17,747 nt of DNA, from NCBI GenBank assembly GCA_011390455.1, contig JAABSI010000061.1, positions 1-17,747 on the forward strand. The letters run 5' to 3'. Positions 1-7,286 of this stretch are shown piece after piece. A model generated the notes under the pieces. That model did no database searches. It was not told the origin of the DNA and saw only the letters and a program-made list of their open reading frames with translations. Numbering within the stretch: the stretch's first letter is position 1; each line of letters starts with the position of its first letter. Both the position numbers and the translations under genes were made by a program. The stretch is from Trueperaceae bacterium (GTDB lineage: Bacteria > Deinococcota > Deinococci > Deinococcales > Trueperaceae).

Positions 1-1480
1 TAGTGTCGAAGGTGACGCCGAACCCACCCTCGTCGAAGCGGACCCCGCCCGTCGCCCCCGCGCGCCACCCCGCCCCGACCTCGGTGCGGTACCCGACGCG
101 TGCGAAGGACGCGCCCGTCCCCGCCTGCGCGGCGATCTCCACCGTGCCGGCGAGCGGCGAGACCGGCGTGTCGCGGAACCCGAGGCGGCCGGCCCAGGCC
201 GCCGACGCGCCGATCGGGACGGTGCCGTCGGCGTAGACCTCGGCGGGTCCGACGCGGAGGCGGACCCCAAGGTCCACCCGTGACGCCGTACCCGTCAGAT
301 CCTGCCCCGTCACGGTGACCCGCGAGTCGGCCAGCCCCTCGCGCACGTCCGCCTGCAGCGACGCCCCGAGCGCACCGTTGCGGAGACCCGCGGTCGCGAG
401 CAGGTCGACGCCTGCGGACGGCGTCGCCGTGGCGCGAAACGCGACGGTCGGGGCCCCATCGCGGACCCCCAGGCCGCCGGCCACCGCCGTCGCGCCGGAC
501 GCCCATCCCACCGACACGGAGCCACCGAAACGCTCGTCGCCCAGCCAGCCCGCGTGGGCCGCCACGCCCCAGGCTTCACGTTCCCAACGGCCCGACACCC
601 CGGGGTCGGACGGCAGCGTCAGGCCGAACGGGTCGCGCCAACCGGCGCCCAGGCGCACCGACCACGCCGTCGCCTCGGCGACGGCGTAGGAGCGCGACCA
701 CGCGGCCGCGTCGACCCGCGCGTCGACGGTCACGAAGTCCGACAGGGCGCCACGCAGGTCGACGACGAACGCGCTCCTGGCGGAGGTGCCGAACGTTGCG
801 GCCAGCTCGCCGCTCAGGACGTACGGCACGTCCAGGCCGGTGCCGAAACGCAGGACCCGCACGCTGCGGCGGATCTCGTCGCCTCGGTCGGTCGTGAGCA
901 CGAGCTGGTGGAGTCCCTCCTCGCTCGGAGTGAACCGCGCGAGCTCGCGCGCGTCGGGCGTCAGCACGAGGACCCGACGATCGAGCAGTACGCCGTCGCG
1001 CCGCAGCTCCAACGCGACCCGCTCCTCGACGTTGCCGCCGTTCGTGACGACGACCTCGAGACCGTCGGAGCCGATCGTGACCTCCGCGGGCGCCTGCAGA
1101 CCGACGTCGATGCGCTCGGTGACCGTCAGGACCACGACCCGCTCGACGCTTCCCTCCGGAGTGTCGACCGTGAAGCGCACCTCGCCGCGACCGCCTGCTG
1201 CGGCGGCGGTCGGCACCTCGATCGTGACGGCGATCGGGGCGCTGCGACCGGCCTCGAGTGCCCGCCGGCCGGGCGGCCGGAGCACCATCCAACCCGTGTC
1301 CACGGCGACGGAGATCTCGACTTCGACCGCTGCGACCGCTTCGACGCGAAACACCAGCGTCACGAAGCCGCCCGGCGCGACGAAGCGATCCGGCGGCGCC
1401 GCGATCGAGACGCCCTGGGCGTGTGCGGCGCCGCCGACGGCGGCCGCCAGGATCAGGAGGAACAGCGCCAGCGGCCGCAT
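1..1480 (-). CDS. Exported envelope protein, two Ig-like (NEW3/CARDB-type) domains plus beta-barrel-like region; 3' end beyond the window
   Basis: I read an uninterrupted reverse-strand frame from the ATG at 1480-1478 to the left edge, giving 493 codons with no stop; the C-terminus is missing. Residues 1-21 form a signal peptide (MRPLALFLLILAAAVGGAAHA, cleavage after AHA). Residues about 24-123 and 124-215 look like two beta-sandwich modules with the 'VVVTNGGNVEERVALEL' pattern typical of NEW3/CARDB domains. From about residue 220 the sequence alternates polar and hydrophobic residues with many Gly, Trp and Tyr (AGWRDPFG, SVSVGWASG, TAGLRNGALG), as expected for outer-membrane beta-strands. 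The role is unknown: it could be an outer-membrane surface protein or a secretion/adhesion component. It is transcribed divergently from the tRNA-Arg gene at 1580. The export call is secure; the barrel call is an inference from strand pattern only. Confidence 0.72.
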   Translation of the reverse strand, partial: MRPLALFLLILAAAVGGAAHAQGVSIAAPPDRFVAPGGFVTLVFRVEAVAAVEVEISVAVDTGWMVLRPPGRRALEAGRSAPIAVTIEVPTAAAAGGRGEVRFTVDTPEGSVERVVVLTVTERIDVGLQAPAEVTIGSDGLEVVVTNGGNVEERVALELRRDGVLLDRRVLVLTPDARELARFTPSEEGLHQLVLTTDRGDEIRRSVRVLRFGTGLDVPYVLSGELAATFGTSARSAFVVDLRGALSDFVTVDARVDAAAWSRSYAVAEATAWSVRLGAGWRDPFGLTLPSDPGVSGRWEREAWGVAAHAGWLGDERFGGSVSVGWASGATAVAGGLGVRDGAPTVAFRATATPSAGVDLLATAGLRNGALGASLQADVREGLADSRVTVTGQDLTGTASRVDLGVRLRVGPAEVYADGTVPIGASAAWAGRLGFRDTPVSPLAGTVEIAAQAGTGASFARVGYRTEVGAGWRAGATGGVRFDEGGFGVTFDT

Positions 1481-1488
1481 CGGGCGAC

Positions 1489-1494
1489 ACGGTA
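1489..1494 (-). promoter_or_regulatory. Possible -10 element of the left-edge envelope gene
   Basis: On the reverse strand TACCGT lies 8 bases before the ATG at 1480. It fits the TAnnnT -10 pattern but is slightly farther from the start than at other genes here. No convincing -35 is visible. Confidence 0.3.
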
Positions 1495-1562
1495 CCAGGC
1501 GGACGCGTTCGCGCACAGCAAGACAAGCCCGTGGTGGAACCACGTGCGGCGCGCGGCGTTGG

Positions 1563-1568
1563 TACGCT
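1563..1568 (+). promoter_or_regulatory. Possible -10 element for tRNA-Arg(CCT)
   Basis: TACGCT ends 11 bases before the first base of the tRNA, so transcription would start just upstream of the mature 5' end. No good -35 hexamer is seen. Confidence 0.4.
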
Positions 1569-1579
1569 ATCGGGCGCGT

Positions 1580-1654
1580 GGGCCCGTAGCTCAGTGGATA
1601 GAGCGGGGGACTCCTAAGCCCTGCGCGCCAGTTCGATTCTGGCCGGGCCCACCA
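1580..1654 (+). tRNA. tRNA-Arg (anticodon CCT)
   Basis: Acceptor arm GGGCCCG (1580-1586) pairs with CGGGCCC (1644-1650), followed by discriminator A and an encoded CCA (1652-1654). The D stem is GCTC/GAGC. The T arm is GCCAG-TTCGATT-CTGGC (1627-1643). The anticodon loop CTCCTAA (1611-1617) gives anticodon CCT at 1613-1615, reading AGG. The anticodon stem is imperfect: GGGGA against GCCCT leaves a G-U pair at the far end and an A-G mismatch next to the loop. All other elements are canonical, so the gene is probably functional. Confidence 0.93.
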
Positions 1655-1696
1655 CCCCCTTCATCGGCTTCACCTGCGCCCGCGGTACACCTGCGC

Positions 1697-2872
1697 ATGG
1701 CTCGCGCCGTTCGTCTCCTCCTCGCTCTCTGCGCCCTGCTACCCGCCTCGGCGGCATTCGCCGACGGTTGGACGGTCGGCGTCATCGTCTCGGCCAGCGG
1801 CCCGTATGCCGAGGTCGGGCGCGCCCAGGCCTACGCGGCCGAGCGGACGGCCGCGGCGCTGGCTCGCGACGGGGTGTTCGGCGCCCCCTTCGAGGTGCTG
1901 GTCCGCGACGACGCGGGCGATCCCCGACGCGCCGAGGCGCTGGCCAGCGAGCTGGTCGACGCGGGCGCCATCGCGGTCGTGTGCTGCACCACAGTGCCCG
2001 CCACGGCCAGGGTCGCCGATGCCCTCGACGCGCTCATGACGCCGCACCTGGCGCTGGCCGCAGCCGACCTCGCGGGCCGCTTCTGGAGCGTGTCGCTCGC
2101 GCCGAGCGACCGCACGCGGTTGACGGCGATCGCCGTGGACGCGAGCGGGCAGGGCAAGGCCTCCCTGGCGATGATGACGTTGGACAGCGACTTCGGTGCC
2201 GCCTCTCTCGACGCCTTCGAGCGCGCCCTGGCCGACGCCGGCCGCTCCCTCGCGGGCGAGGCTCGCTACCCGGCCGACGCCACCGTGCTGACACCGGAGG
2301 GCCTGTGGATCGCCACCCGCGAGCCGGGCGCCGTCGTCGTGTGGGGTCTGCCCCGTGACCTGCCGGTCGCGCTCGACGGCCTGCGGCGGCGCGGGTACGA
2401 GGGCATCGTCTACGCCCGAGACGCCGCCCTGCCGGCCCCCGCCTGGGAGCGGCTAGCGCCGGCCGGTGCCCATGCCTTCGACCCCGACGACGCCTGGAGC
2501 GGCCTGCGCGTCGCCCTCCCGCCCGCCGCGCTCGCGGGCCTACTGCCGCCGGATCACCTCCACGCGGCGGCCGTGGCGGCCTTCGTCGGCCGCGTGCTCG
2601 GCGGCGATCCGGGCGTCGCGACGCCCGGGGAACGCGCGAGGATGGCGCAGGTCGACGACGCGCTGGTGTGGCTGCACGCGGCGTTCGAGCAGGTGGCGGC
2701 GATCGGCCTCGACGCCAGCGCGGTCACCCGCCGGCTGGCGGTCCGCGACGCCCTCATCGGCGCGCCCCTGACACGCCTCGCCGCCGGCGCGTACGACGCC
2801 GGCGAGAACGACCCGCAGGCGGCCCGCTGGCAGGGCCTGGTGGTCGCGATCGTGGCGCAGCTCACGCGGTGA
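1697..2872 (+). CDS. Exported substrate-binding protein, branched-chain amino-acid/LivJ-like (periplasmic binding protein type 1)
   Basis: The product is 391 residues, starting at ATG 1697 where a signal peptide begins (MARAVRLLLALCALLPASAAFA, cleavage near residue 22). The mature start 'GWTVGVIVSASGPYAEVG' is the classic first strand and loop of Leu/Ile/Val-binding-type periplasmic proteins (Peripla_BP_6), in which substrate is held between two Rossmann-like lobes. Later features fit the fold: 'VLVRDDAGDPRRAEALASELVD' strand-helix, 'VVCCTTVPATARVADAL', and a 'DDALVWLHAAFEQV' C-terminal helix. Length matches the family (about 370-400). No permease or ATPase gene adjoins it, so it may be an orphan binding protein serving a distant transporter or a sensory role. 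The frame is open upstream through the tRNA, but that extension has no protein character. The ligand cannot be inferred. Confidence 0.85.
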   Translation: MARAVRLLLALCALLPASAAFADGWTVGVIVSASGPYAEVGRAQAYAAERTAAALARDGVFGAPFEVLVRDDAGDPRRAEALASELVDAGAIAVVCCTTVPATARVADALDALMTPHLALAAADLAGRFWSVSLAPSDRTRLTAIAVDASGQGKASLAMMTLDSDFGAASLDAFERALADAGRSLAGEARYPADATVLTPEGLWIATREPGAVVVWGLPRDLPVALDGLRRRGYEGIVYARDAALPAPAWERLAPAGAHAFDPDDAWSGLRVALPPAALAGLLPPDHLHAAAVAAFVGRVLGGDPGVATPGERARMAQVDDALVWLHAAFEQVAAIGLDASAVTRRLAVRDALIGAPLTRLAAGAYDAGENDPQAARWQGLVVAIVAQLTR

Positions 2873-2933
2873 GCACCGGCGCAGCTCACGGGGCGGACAT
2901 CGGGCGGCCACCGGAGGCCCGCGGATGCCACGG

Positions 2934-2939
2934 TAGAGT
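2934..2939 (+). promoter_or_regulatory. -10 element of prfA, leaderless arrangement
   Basis: TAGAGT ends 6 bases before the prfA ATG (2946), so transcription would begin at or within a base or two of the start codon. No Shine-Dalgarno sequence is visible before the ATG, which agrees with a leaderless mRNA. Confidence 0.5.
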
Positions 2940-2945
2940 GCCCCG

Positions 2946-4079
2946 ATGATCCCACCGCTCCGACCCCTCCTCGACGAGTTCGAGGCGCTCGAGCGGCAGT
3001 TGGCCGACCCCGAGGTCGCCGCCGATCCCGAACGCGCCCGCCGGGCGGGCCGGCGCTACGCCGAACTGCGGCCGCAGGTCGCCCTGGCGCAGGCACTCGA
3101 GAAGCAGGAGGCGCGCGCTCAGGACGCACGTGCCGCGCTCGACGATCCCGAGCTCGGGGACATGGCCCGCGCCGAGCTGGCCGAGGCGGAGTCGCGCATC
3201 GCCACCCTGGCCGAGGAGCTCCGCGACGCGCTGCTGCCGCGCGATCCCGACGACGACAAGGACGTCATCCTGGAGGTCCGCGCCGCGGCGGGGGGCGACG
3301 AGGCCTCGCTCTTCGCCGCCGAGCTGCTGCAGGCCTACCTGCGCTACGCGGCCGCCGAGGGGTTGCGGAGCGAGATGCTCGACAGTCACCCCACGGAGGT
3401 CGGCGGGCTCTCCAAGGCCTCCGCCGAGATCACCGGCACCGGCGCGTACGCGCGCTTCAAGTTCGAGTCGGGTGTCCACCGCGTCCAGCGCGTCCCCGCC
3501 ACCGAGGCGCAGGGGCGCATACACACCAGCACCGTGACGGTGGCGGTCATGCCGGCCGCCGAGGATGTCGACGTCGCGCTCGATCCCGCCGACCTGCGCG
3601 TCGACGTCTTCCGCTCCTCCGGTCCGGGGGGCCAGTCGGTGAACACGACCGACTCGGCGGTCCGCGTGACGTACCGGCCGGGCACGCCCGAGGAGTTGGT
3701 GGCCACGTGCCAGGACGGGAAATCGCAGACGAAGAACAAGGAGAAGGCGATGGCCGTGCTGCGCGCTCGCCTCCTCGAGCGCGAGCGCGCGCGGGCCCAG
3801 AGCGAGGCGCGGGCCACCCGCCTCGTGCAGATCGGCGGCGGCGACCGCAGCGAGAAGGTGCGTACCTACAACGTGCCGCAGTCGCGGGTCACGGATCACC
3901 GCATCGGCTTCACGACCCACGACCTCGCGGGCGTGATGGCCGGGCACTTCCAGGAGCTGCATGCGGCGCTCACGGCCGAGGAGCGCGCGCGCCGAGCGGC
4001 CGACGCGGTCGTGGCATCGGCCGCGCCCGGCGCCGCGGACGTCGGCCCGGCGGGACGGGGGCAGCATGGCGCGGCGTGA
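2946..4079 (+). CDS. prfA: Peptide chain release factor 1
   Basis: This 377-residue class I release factor recognises UAA and UAG in the ribosomal A site and triggers hydrolysis of peptidyl-tRNA in the cytoplasm. The RF1-specific tripeptide PAT is at residues 184-186 in the block 'HRVQRVPATEAQGRIHTS'; RF2 would have SPF. The catalytic GGQ is at residues 228-230 (SSGPGGQSVNTTDSAVR). The N-terminal 100 residues form the helical domain 1. Length is slightly above the usual 355-365 because of an Ala/Gly-rich tail after about residue 355. The last 14 bases overlap the start of the downstream Nudix gene, indicating co-translation. prmC (hemK), the methyltransferase for the GGQ glutamine that often follows prfA, is not next to it here. 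Confidence 0.98.
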   Translation: MIPPLRPLLDEFEALERQLADPEVAADPERARRAGRRYAELRPQVALAQALEKQEARAQDARAALDDPELGDMARAELAEAESRIATLAEELRDALLPRDPDDDKDVILEVRAAAGGDEASLFAAELLQAYLRYAAAEGLRSEMLDSHPTEVGGLSKASAEITGTGAYARFKFESGVHRVQRVPATEAQGRIHTSTVTVAVMPAAEDVDVALDPADLRVDVFRSSGPGGQSVNTTDSAVRVTYRPGTPEELVATCQDGKSQTKNKEKAMAVLRARLLERERARAQSEARATRLVQIGGGDRSEKVRTYNVPQSRVTDHRIGFTTHDLAGVMAGHFQELHAALTAEERARRAADAVVASAAPGAADVGPAGRGQHGAA

Positions 4080-4542
4080 GTTCGTGGTGGCCGCCGCCAT
4101 CCTGCTCGATCGGCAGGGGCGGGTGCTCCTCGTCGGCAACGACTGGCAGGGCCTGGGCAAGGTGCGCTGGACGCTGCCGGGTGGGGTGGTCGAGCGCGGC
4201 GAGTCGACCGTCGATGCGCTGTCGCGGGAGGTGCTCGAGGAGACCGGCCTCACGATCACCGGCGTGCGCGAGCTCGCCTACGCGGTCCACGTCGAGGACC
4301 AGCGCCGCAACGACCGCGCGATCAGCTTCGCGTTCGTGGCCGAGTACGACGGGCTCCTCAACCCGCGGGACCCGGACGGGTTCATCGTCGAGGCGCGCTT
4401 CGTGCCGGCGGACGAGGTGCGTAGCATCGTGCCGCTGCCGCCCCTGCGGGATCCGCTGGTCAACTTCCTCACCGACCGGGTCGCCGGGCGCTTCTACAGC
4501 TTCGCCAGCTGGGACGGCCGCGGACCCCAGCGCGTCGGGTAG
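4066..4542 (+). CDS. Nudix hydrolase
   Basis: The product is 158 residues. The ATG at 4066 lies inside the end of prfA (14-base overlap) behind a GGGACGGGGG stretch that can serve as ribosome-binding site; the longer in-frame start at 3961 would add a tail encoded by prfA sequence and is rejected. A perfect Nudix box runs from G40 to L62 (GVVERGE, seven residues, then REVLEETGL), which binds Mg2+ and hydrolyses nucleoside diphosphates linked to another moiety. The preceding WTLPGG is the usual Nudix lead-in. The substrate cannot be told from sequence; candidates include oxidised nucleotides, NDP-sugars or ADP-ribose. Ends with TAG. Coupling to prfA suggests co-expression rather than a shared mechanism. 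Confidence 0.92.
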   Translation: MARREFVVAAAILLDRQGRVLLVGNDWQGLGKVRWTLPGGVVERGESTVDALSREVLEETGLTITGVRELAYAVHVEDQRRNDRAISFAFVAEYDGLLNPRDPDGFIVEARFVPADEVRSIVPLPPLRDPLVNFLTDRVAGRFYSFASWDGRGPQRVG

Positions 4543-4603
4543 CCCCCGGCCGCCCGAGGCCCGAACGCGGCCTGCGGCGGAGGAGCGGCGACCGCAACTC
4601 GGG

Positions 4604-4609
4604 TATGCT
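4604..4609 (+). promoter_or_regulatory. -10 element of moeA, leaderless arrangement
   Basis: TATGCT ends 5 bases before the moeA ATG (4615). There is no Shine-Dalgarno between them, so a leaderless transcript is likely. No clear -35. Confidence 0.5.
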
Positions 4610-4614
4610 CCAGC

Positions 4615-5853
4615 ATGGGTGGAGCACGAGGTATCTCCGTCAGCGACGCGATCGAGCGTGTTCGAGCGGCGGTGGAACGCCTGCCGAGCGTCGAACTCCC
4701 GCTCGCGAACGCCCACGGGCGCGTCCTGACGAACGACCTGCTCGCGCGCGCCGACCATCCGACCGCCGACGACGCCGCCCTCGACGGGGTCGCCTGCCGC
4801 CTGGCCGACACGGTGGGCGCCACCCACGAAAAGCCCGTGCGGCTACGGTGGATCGGGGAGGTCCCTGCCGGTCGGCCCTTCGACGGAGCGGTGGGACCGG
4901 GCGAGGCCGTCTCGATCTACACCGGTGGCCTCATGCCGAACGGCGCCGACGGCGTGGTGCCGGTCGAACGCCTTCGCCGCGACGGTGACGCCGTGTGGGT
5001 CCTCCAACCGGCTTCCCTGCGCGACGTTCGGCCGCGCGGTCAGGCGCTGCAGGCCGGCGCCCTGACGCTCGCGGCCGGGACCCGCCTCGACGCCGCCCAC
5101 CTCGCCCTGGCTGCCTCGGCCGGGCACGGCCGCGTCGCCGTCGCCCGCGCGCCGCGCATCGTCGTGATCGCGACGGGTGACGAACTGGTGGCCGCCGGCG
5201 AGACGGCGATCGGTCCCGGTCGCTCCTTCGAGTCGAACGGCCCCGGGCTGGTCGCGCTCGCCCGCGAGGCGCACGCCGACGTTCTCCGCAGCGAACGCGT
5301 CGGCGACGACCCGGACGCGCTTCGCCGCTGTCTCGATCGCGCCGCCGCCGACGCCGACCTCATCGTGACGAGCGGCGGCGTGTCGATGGGGGCGCGAGAC
5401 CACGTGCGGGCGCTGCTGGAGCGCGAGGGCGAGGTGGTGTTCTGGCGCGTGGCGATGAAGCCGGGCGGTCCGGCGCTCCTCGCGCGCTGGCGCTCCACGC
5501 CGGTCCTGGGCCTCCCCGGAAACCCGGTCGCGTCGCTGCTCGTCTTCTGGCTCCTGGGTCTGCCGGCGCTGCAGGCGCTCGAGGGCGACCTCGCCCCCTC
5601 TCCCCTCGACGCGACCTGGCCGGCCCGCGCGGGCCACGGACTCCAGGGCGCGACCGGCCGGATCCACTTCGCGCGCGTGCGCCTCCGGCGCGAGGACGAC
5701 GCCTGGGTCGCGGATCCCGTATCCACGCAATCCTCCGGCGTCTTGCGGTCGCTGGCGGAGGCCGATGCCCTGGCGGTCCTACCGCCGGACAGCAGCCCGC
5801 AGGCGGGCGACCCGATCGAGGTTCTGCCCTGGCGGCGGGCGCCGCACGCCTAG
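4615..5853 (+). CDS. moeA: Molybdopterin molybdenumtransferase MoeA
   Basis: This 412-residue protein inserts molybdate into adenylylated molybdopterin in the last steps of molybdenum cofactor synthesis. Family motifs appear in order: ALDGVA around D57 (the MDGYA motif of MoeA), 'IYTGGLMPNGADGVVP' at about 101-116, TGDEL at 187-191, SNGPGL at 207-212, TSGGVSMGARD at 252-262, MKPGGP at 281-286 and GLPGNPVAS at 299-307. Length matches the family (about 400). The molybdate site and the MogA-like domain III are complete. No other Mo-cofactor genes or molybdoenzymes are nearby. It has its own -10 element, and its TAG stop overlaps the TAG stop of the convergent CDF gene in a CTAG tetranucleotide (5850-5853). 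Confidence 0.96.
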   Translation: MGGARGISVSDAIERVRAAVERLPSVELPLANAHGRVLTNDLLARADHPTADDAALDGVACRLADTVGATHEKPVRLRWIGEVPAGRPFDGAVGPGEAVSIYTGGLMPNGADGVVPVERLRRDGDAVWVLQPASLRDVRPRGQALQAGALTLAAGTRLDAAHLALAASAGHGRVAVARAPRIVVIATGDELVAAGETAIGPGRSFESNGPGLVALAREAHADVLRSERVGDDPDALRRCLDRAAADADLIVTSGGVSMGARDHVRALLEREGEVVFWRVAMKPGGPALLARWRSTPVLGLPGNPVASLLVFWLLGLPALQALEGDLAPSPLDATWPARAGHGLQGATGRIHFARVRLRREDDAWVADPVSTQSSGVLRSLAEADALAVLPPDSSPQAGDPIEVLPWRRAPHA

Positions 5854-6890
5854 CCCTGGCCCTCGCCTTCGCCCTCGCCTTCGCCCTCGGCCCCATTCGC
5901 CCGGGGGCGCCCGGCACGCTTCTGGGGCGCTGCCTGCACCGCGAACTCTTCCGCCGGCACGTGCCGGCCCTCGCGAAGCCCCTCGACGACGGGCTCGACG
6001 TGCATGGTGGTCGTCAGTCCCGTCAGGCGAGCGTGCACGTAGTCCTCCAGCTCGGCCACCACCTCGTGGGCGGCCCTCACGCTCATCTCCGGGTCGACGA
6101 ACAGGTCGACCTCGGCGAAGCGGGCGCGACCCGCGCGCCGGGTGCGCAGGCGATGGAAGCCGGCCACCGCCGGATGGTTGGCCAGGGCATCGAGGATCAC
6201 CCGCTCCTCGGCCTCGGGGAGCCGCTCGTCCATCAGCCGCGACAGGTTGGCGGTTAGGATCCGCACCCCCTCGCGGGCCACGTAGGCGGCCACCGCCAGC
6301 GCGAGCAGCGGATCGAGCCGCTCCAGCCCGGTCAACGCCACCAGACCGACGCCCAGCAGCACGCCCACCGAGGTCCACACGTCGGTGAGGACGTGACGAC
6401 CGTTGGCGAGCAGCGCCGGCGACTCCAGGCGGGCGCCCGCGCGCGACAGGTAGGCGCCCAACCCGGCGTTCAGAAGCCCAGCCAGCACGGCGACAGCCAT
6501 GCCGAGCGGCACGTTGTCCAGCGGTTGCGGCGCCCACAGGCGTTGGAAGGCGGAAACGGCGATCGCCCCGGCCGCGAGGAGGATCAGGCTGGCCTCGAAG
6601 ACGCTGGAGAGGTACTCGGCCTTCTGGTGGCCGTACGGGTGCTCGAGATCGGGCCCCCGCGCCGCGATGCGCAGCGCGACGAGCAGGCTGACCGCCGCCG
6701 TGACGTTGACCAGCGACTCGGCGGCATCGGACAGAAGCGAGACCGAGCCCGTCAGCAGCCACGCGGCACCCTTGAGGCCCAGGACGACGAGGGCCGCGAG
6801 AAGGCTGATGCGTGCCGCGAACGCCCGGGAGCGACGCGCCGACTCGTCTGCGTCGGCGTTGATCGGCACGACATGAGGCGGCGTCGGCAA
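5850..6890 (-). CDS. Cation diffusion facilitator (CDF) family divalent-metal efflux transporter
   Basis: The product is 346 residues when started at TTG 6890, 9 bases after the upstream stop and behind an AGGCG ribosome-binding site that overlaps that stop; a GTG at 6869 is the alternative. Six hydrophobic segments span about residues 27-215, followed by a cytoplasmic ferredoxin-like domain to about 302. CDF hallmarks are LLSDAAESLVN in TM2, HPYGHQKAEYL (84-94) after it, and H166-xxx-D170 in TM5. These proteins export Zn2+, Mn2+, Fe2+ or Co2+ in exchange for protons. In TM2 the usual H/D-xxx-D metal site reads E58-xxx-N62, which could change metal preference. The tail is basic and then a Glu-Gly repeat. 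It is the third gene of an M20/DUF2007/CDF operon. Confidence 0.94.
   Translation of the reverse strand: MPTPPHVVPINADADESARRSRAFAARISLLAALVVLGLKGAAWLLTGSVSLLSDAAESLVNVTAAVSLLVALRIAARGPDLEHPYGHQKAEYLSSVFEASLILLAAGAIAVSAFQRLWAPQPLDNVPLGMAVAVLAGLLNAGLGAYLSRAGARLESPALLANGRHVLTDVWTSVGVLLGVGLVALTGLERLDPLLALAVAAYVAREGVRILTANLSRLMDERLPEAEERVILDALANHPAVAGFHRLRTRRAGRARFAEVDLFVDPEMSVRAAHEVVAELEDYVHARLTGLTTTMHVEPVVEGLREGRHVPAEEFAVQAAPQKRAGRPRANGAEGEGEGEGEGQG
5854..5889. repeat. Hexanucleotide microsatellite in the CDF gene tail
   Basis: Six tandem hexamers of the type CCYTCG (first copy CCCTGG) lie immediately before the CDF stop. On the coding strand they encode the (Glu-Gly)n tail ending in Gln-Gly. 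Such a tract could vary in copy number by replication slippage in steps of two residues. Confidence 0.8.
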
Positions 6891-6899
6891 GGGTTCGCC

Positions 6900-7286
6900 T
6901 CAGCGATCGTCCGAGCGCTCGATCACGTCGTCGACGTCGTCGTCCGGCTCGTCGTCGTCCGGGTCGACCTCGCCGAGCGCGCTGGCGTCCTCGGCGAGCA
7001 TCGCCATCGCCGCCTCGAGATCGTCGCCCTGGTAATCGGTCACGGTCTCCTCGATCAGCGCCAGCGCCGCCTCGGCGTCCGCCTCGGGCACGAGCACGAC
7101 CGACACGCCCGCGGCGCCGACCCCGAGGTGCGCCAGCGTGTCGCCCAGCAGGGCGATGCCGCGGACCACCGCCACGTACCCCTCGTCCTCGAGCAGGGCC
7201 GCCACCATCTCCGCCAGCGGTTCGGCCGGCGCGACGTCGACGATCACCCAGGGATCGCCGTTGAGGAGGATCGTCTCGCCCTTCAT
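6900..7286 (-). CDS. DUF2007-like putative signal-transducing protein
   Basis: The product is 128 residues. The start ATG (7286-7284) overlaps the M20 peptidase stop as ATGA, so translation is coupled; the longer open frame upstream is a shadow of the M20 gene. The first 80 residues follow the DUF2007 (PII-like alpha/beta) pattern: 'WVIVDVAPAEPLAEMVAALLEDEGYVAVV' followed later by 'VSVVLVPEADAEAALALIEE', two strand-helix units that in this family resemble a small regulatory or binding domain. Residues about 88-128 are extremely acidic (DPDDDEPDDDVDDVIE) and probably disordered. Its function is unknown. Its place directly before a CDF metal exporter makes a metal- or transport-related regulatory role possible, but that is only context. 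Confidence 0.75.
   Translation of the reverse strand: MKGETILLNGDPWVIVDVAPAEPLAEMVAALLEDEGYVAVVRGIALLGDTLAHLGVGAAGVSVVLVPEADAEAALALIEETVTDYQGDDLEAAMAMLAEDASALGEVDPDDDEPDDDVDDVIERSDDR

Noticed and set aside
1530..1544. Inverted repeat CGTGGT-GGA-ACCACG between the envelope gene and tRNA-Arg as an operator
   Set aside because: Only six base pairs, not placed over a recognised promoter element; chance is likely in GC-rich DNA.
554..1696. Upstream extension of the frame that becomes the substrate-binding protein
   Set aside because: It runs antisense to the envelope gene and through the tRNA-Arg; the signal peptide at 1697 marks the true start.
2886..4259. 457-codon reverse frame opposite prfA
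   Set aside because: It is antisense to a certain prfA gene; composition reflects high-GC shadow coding and no family is seen.
4066..5853. Nudix-TAG-moeA as one readthrough protein, since moeA is in the same frame with no other stop between
   Set aside because: The 24 linking codons have no domain character, moeA has its own -10 element and start, and both proteins have normal lengths. The phase match is probably chance.
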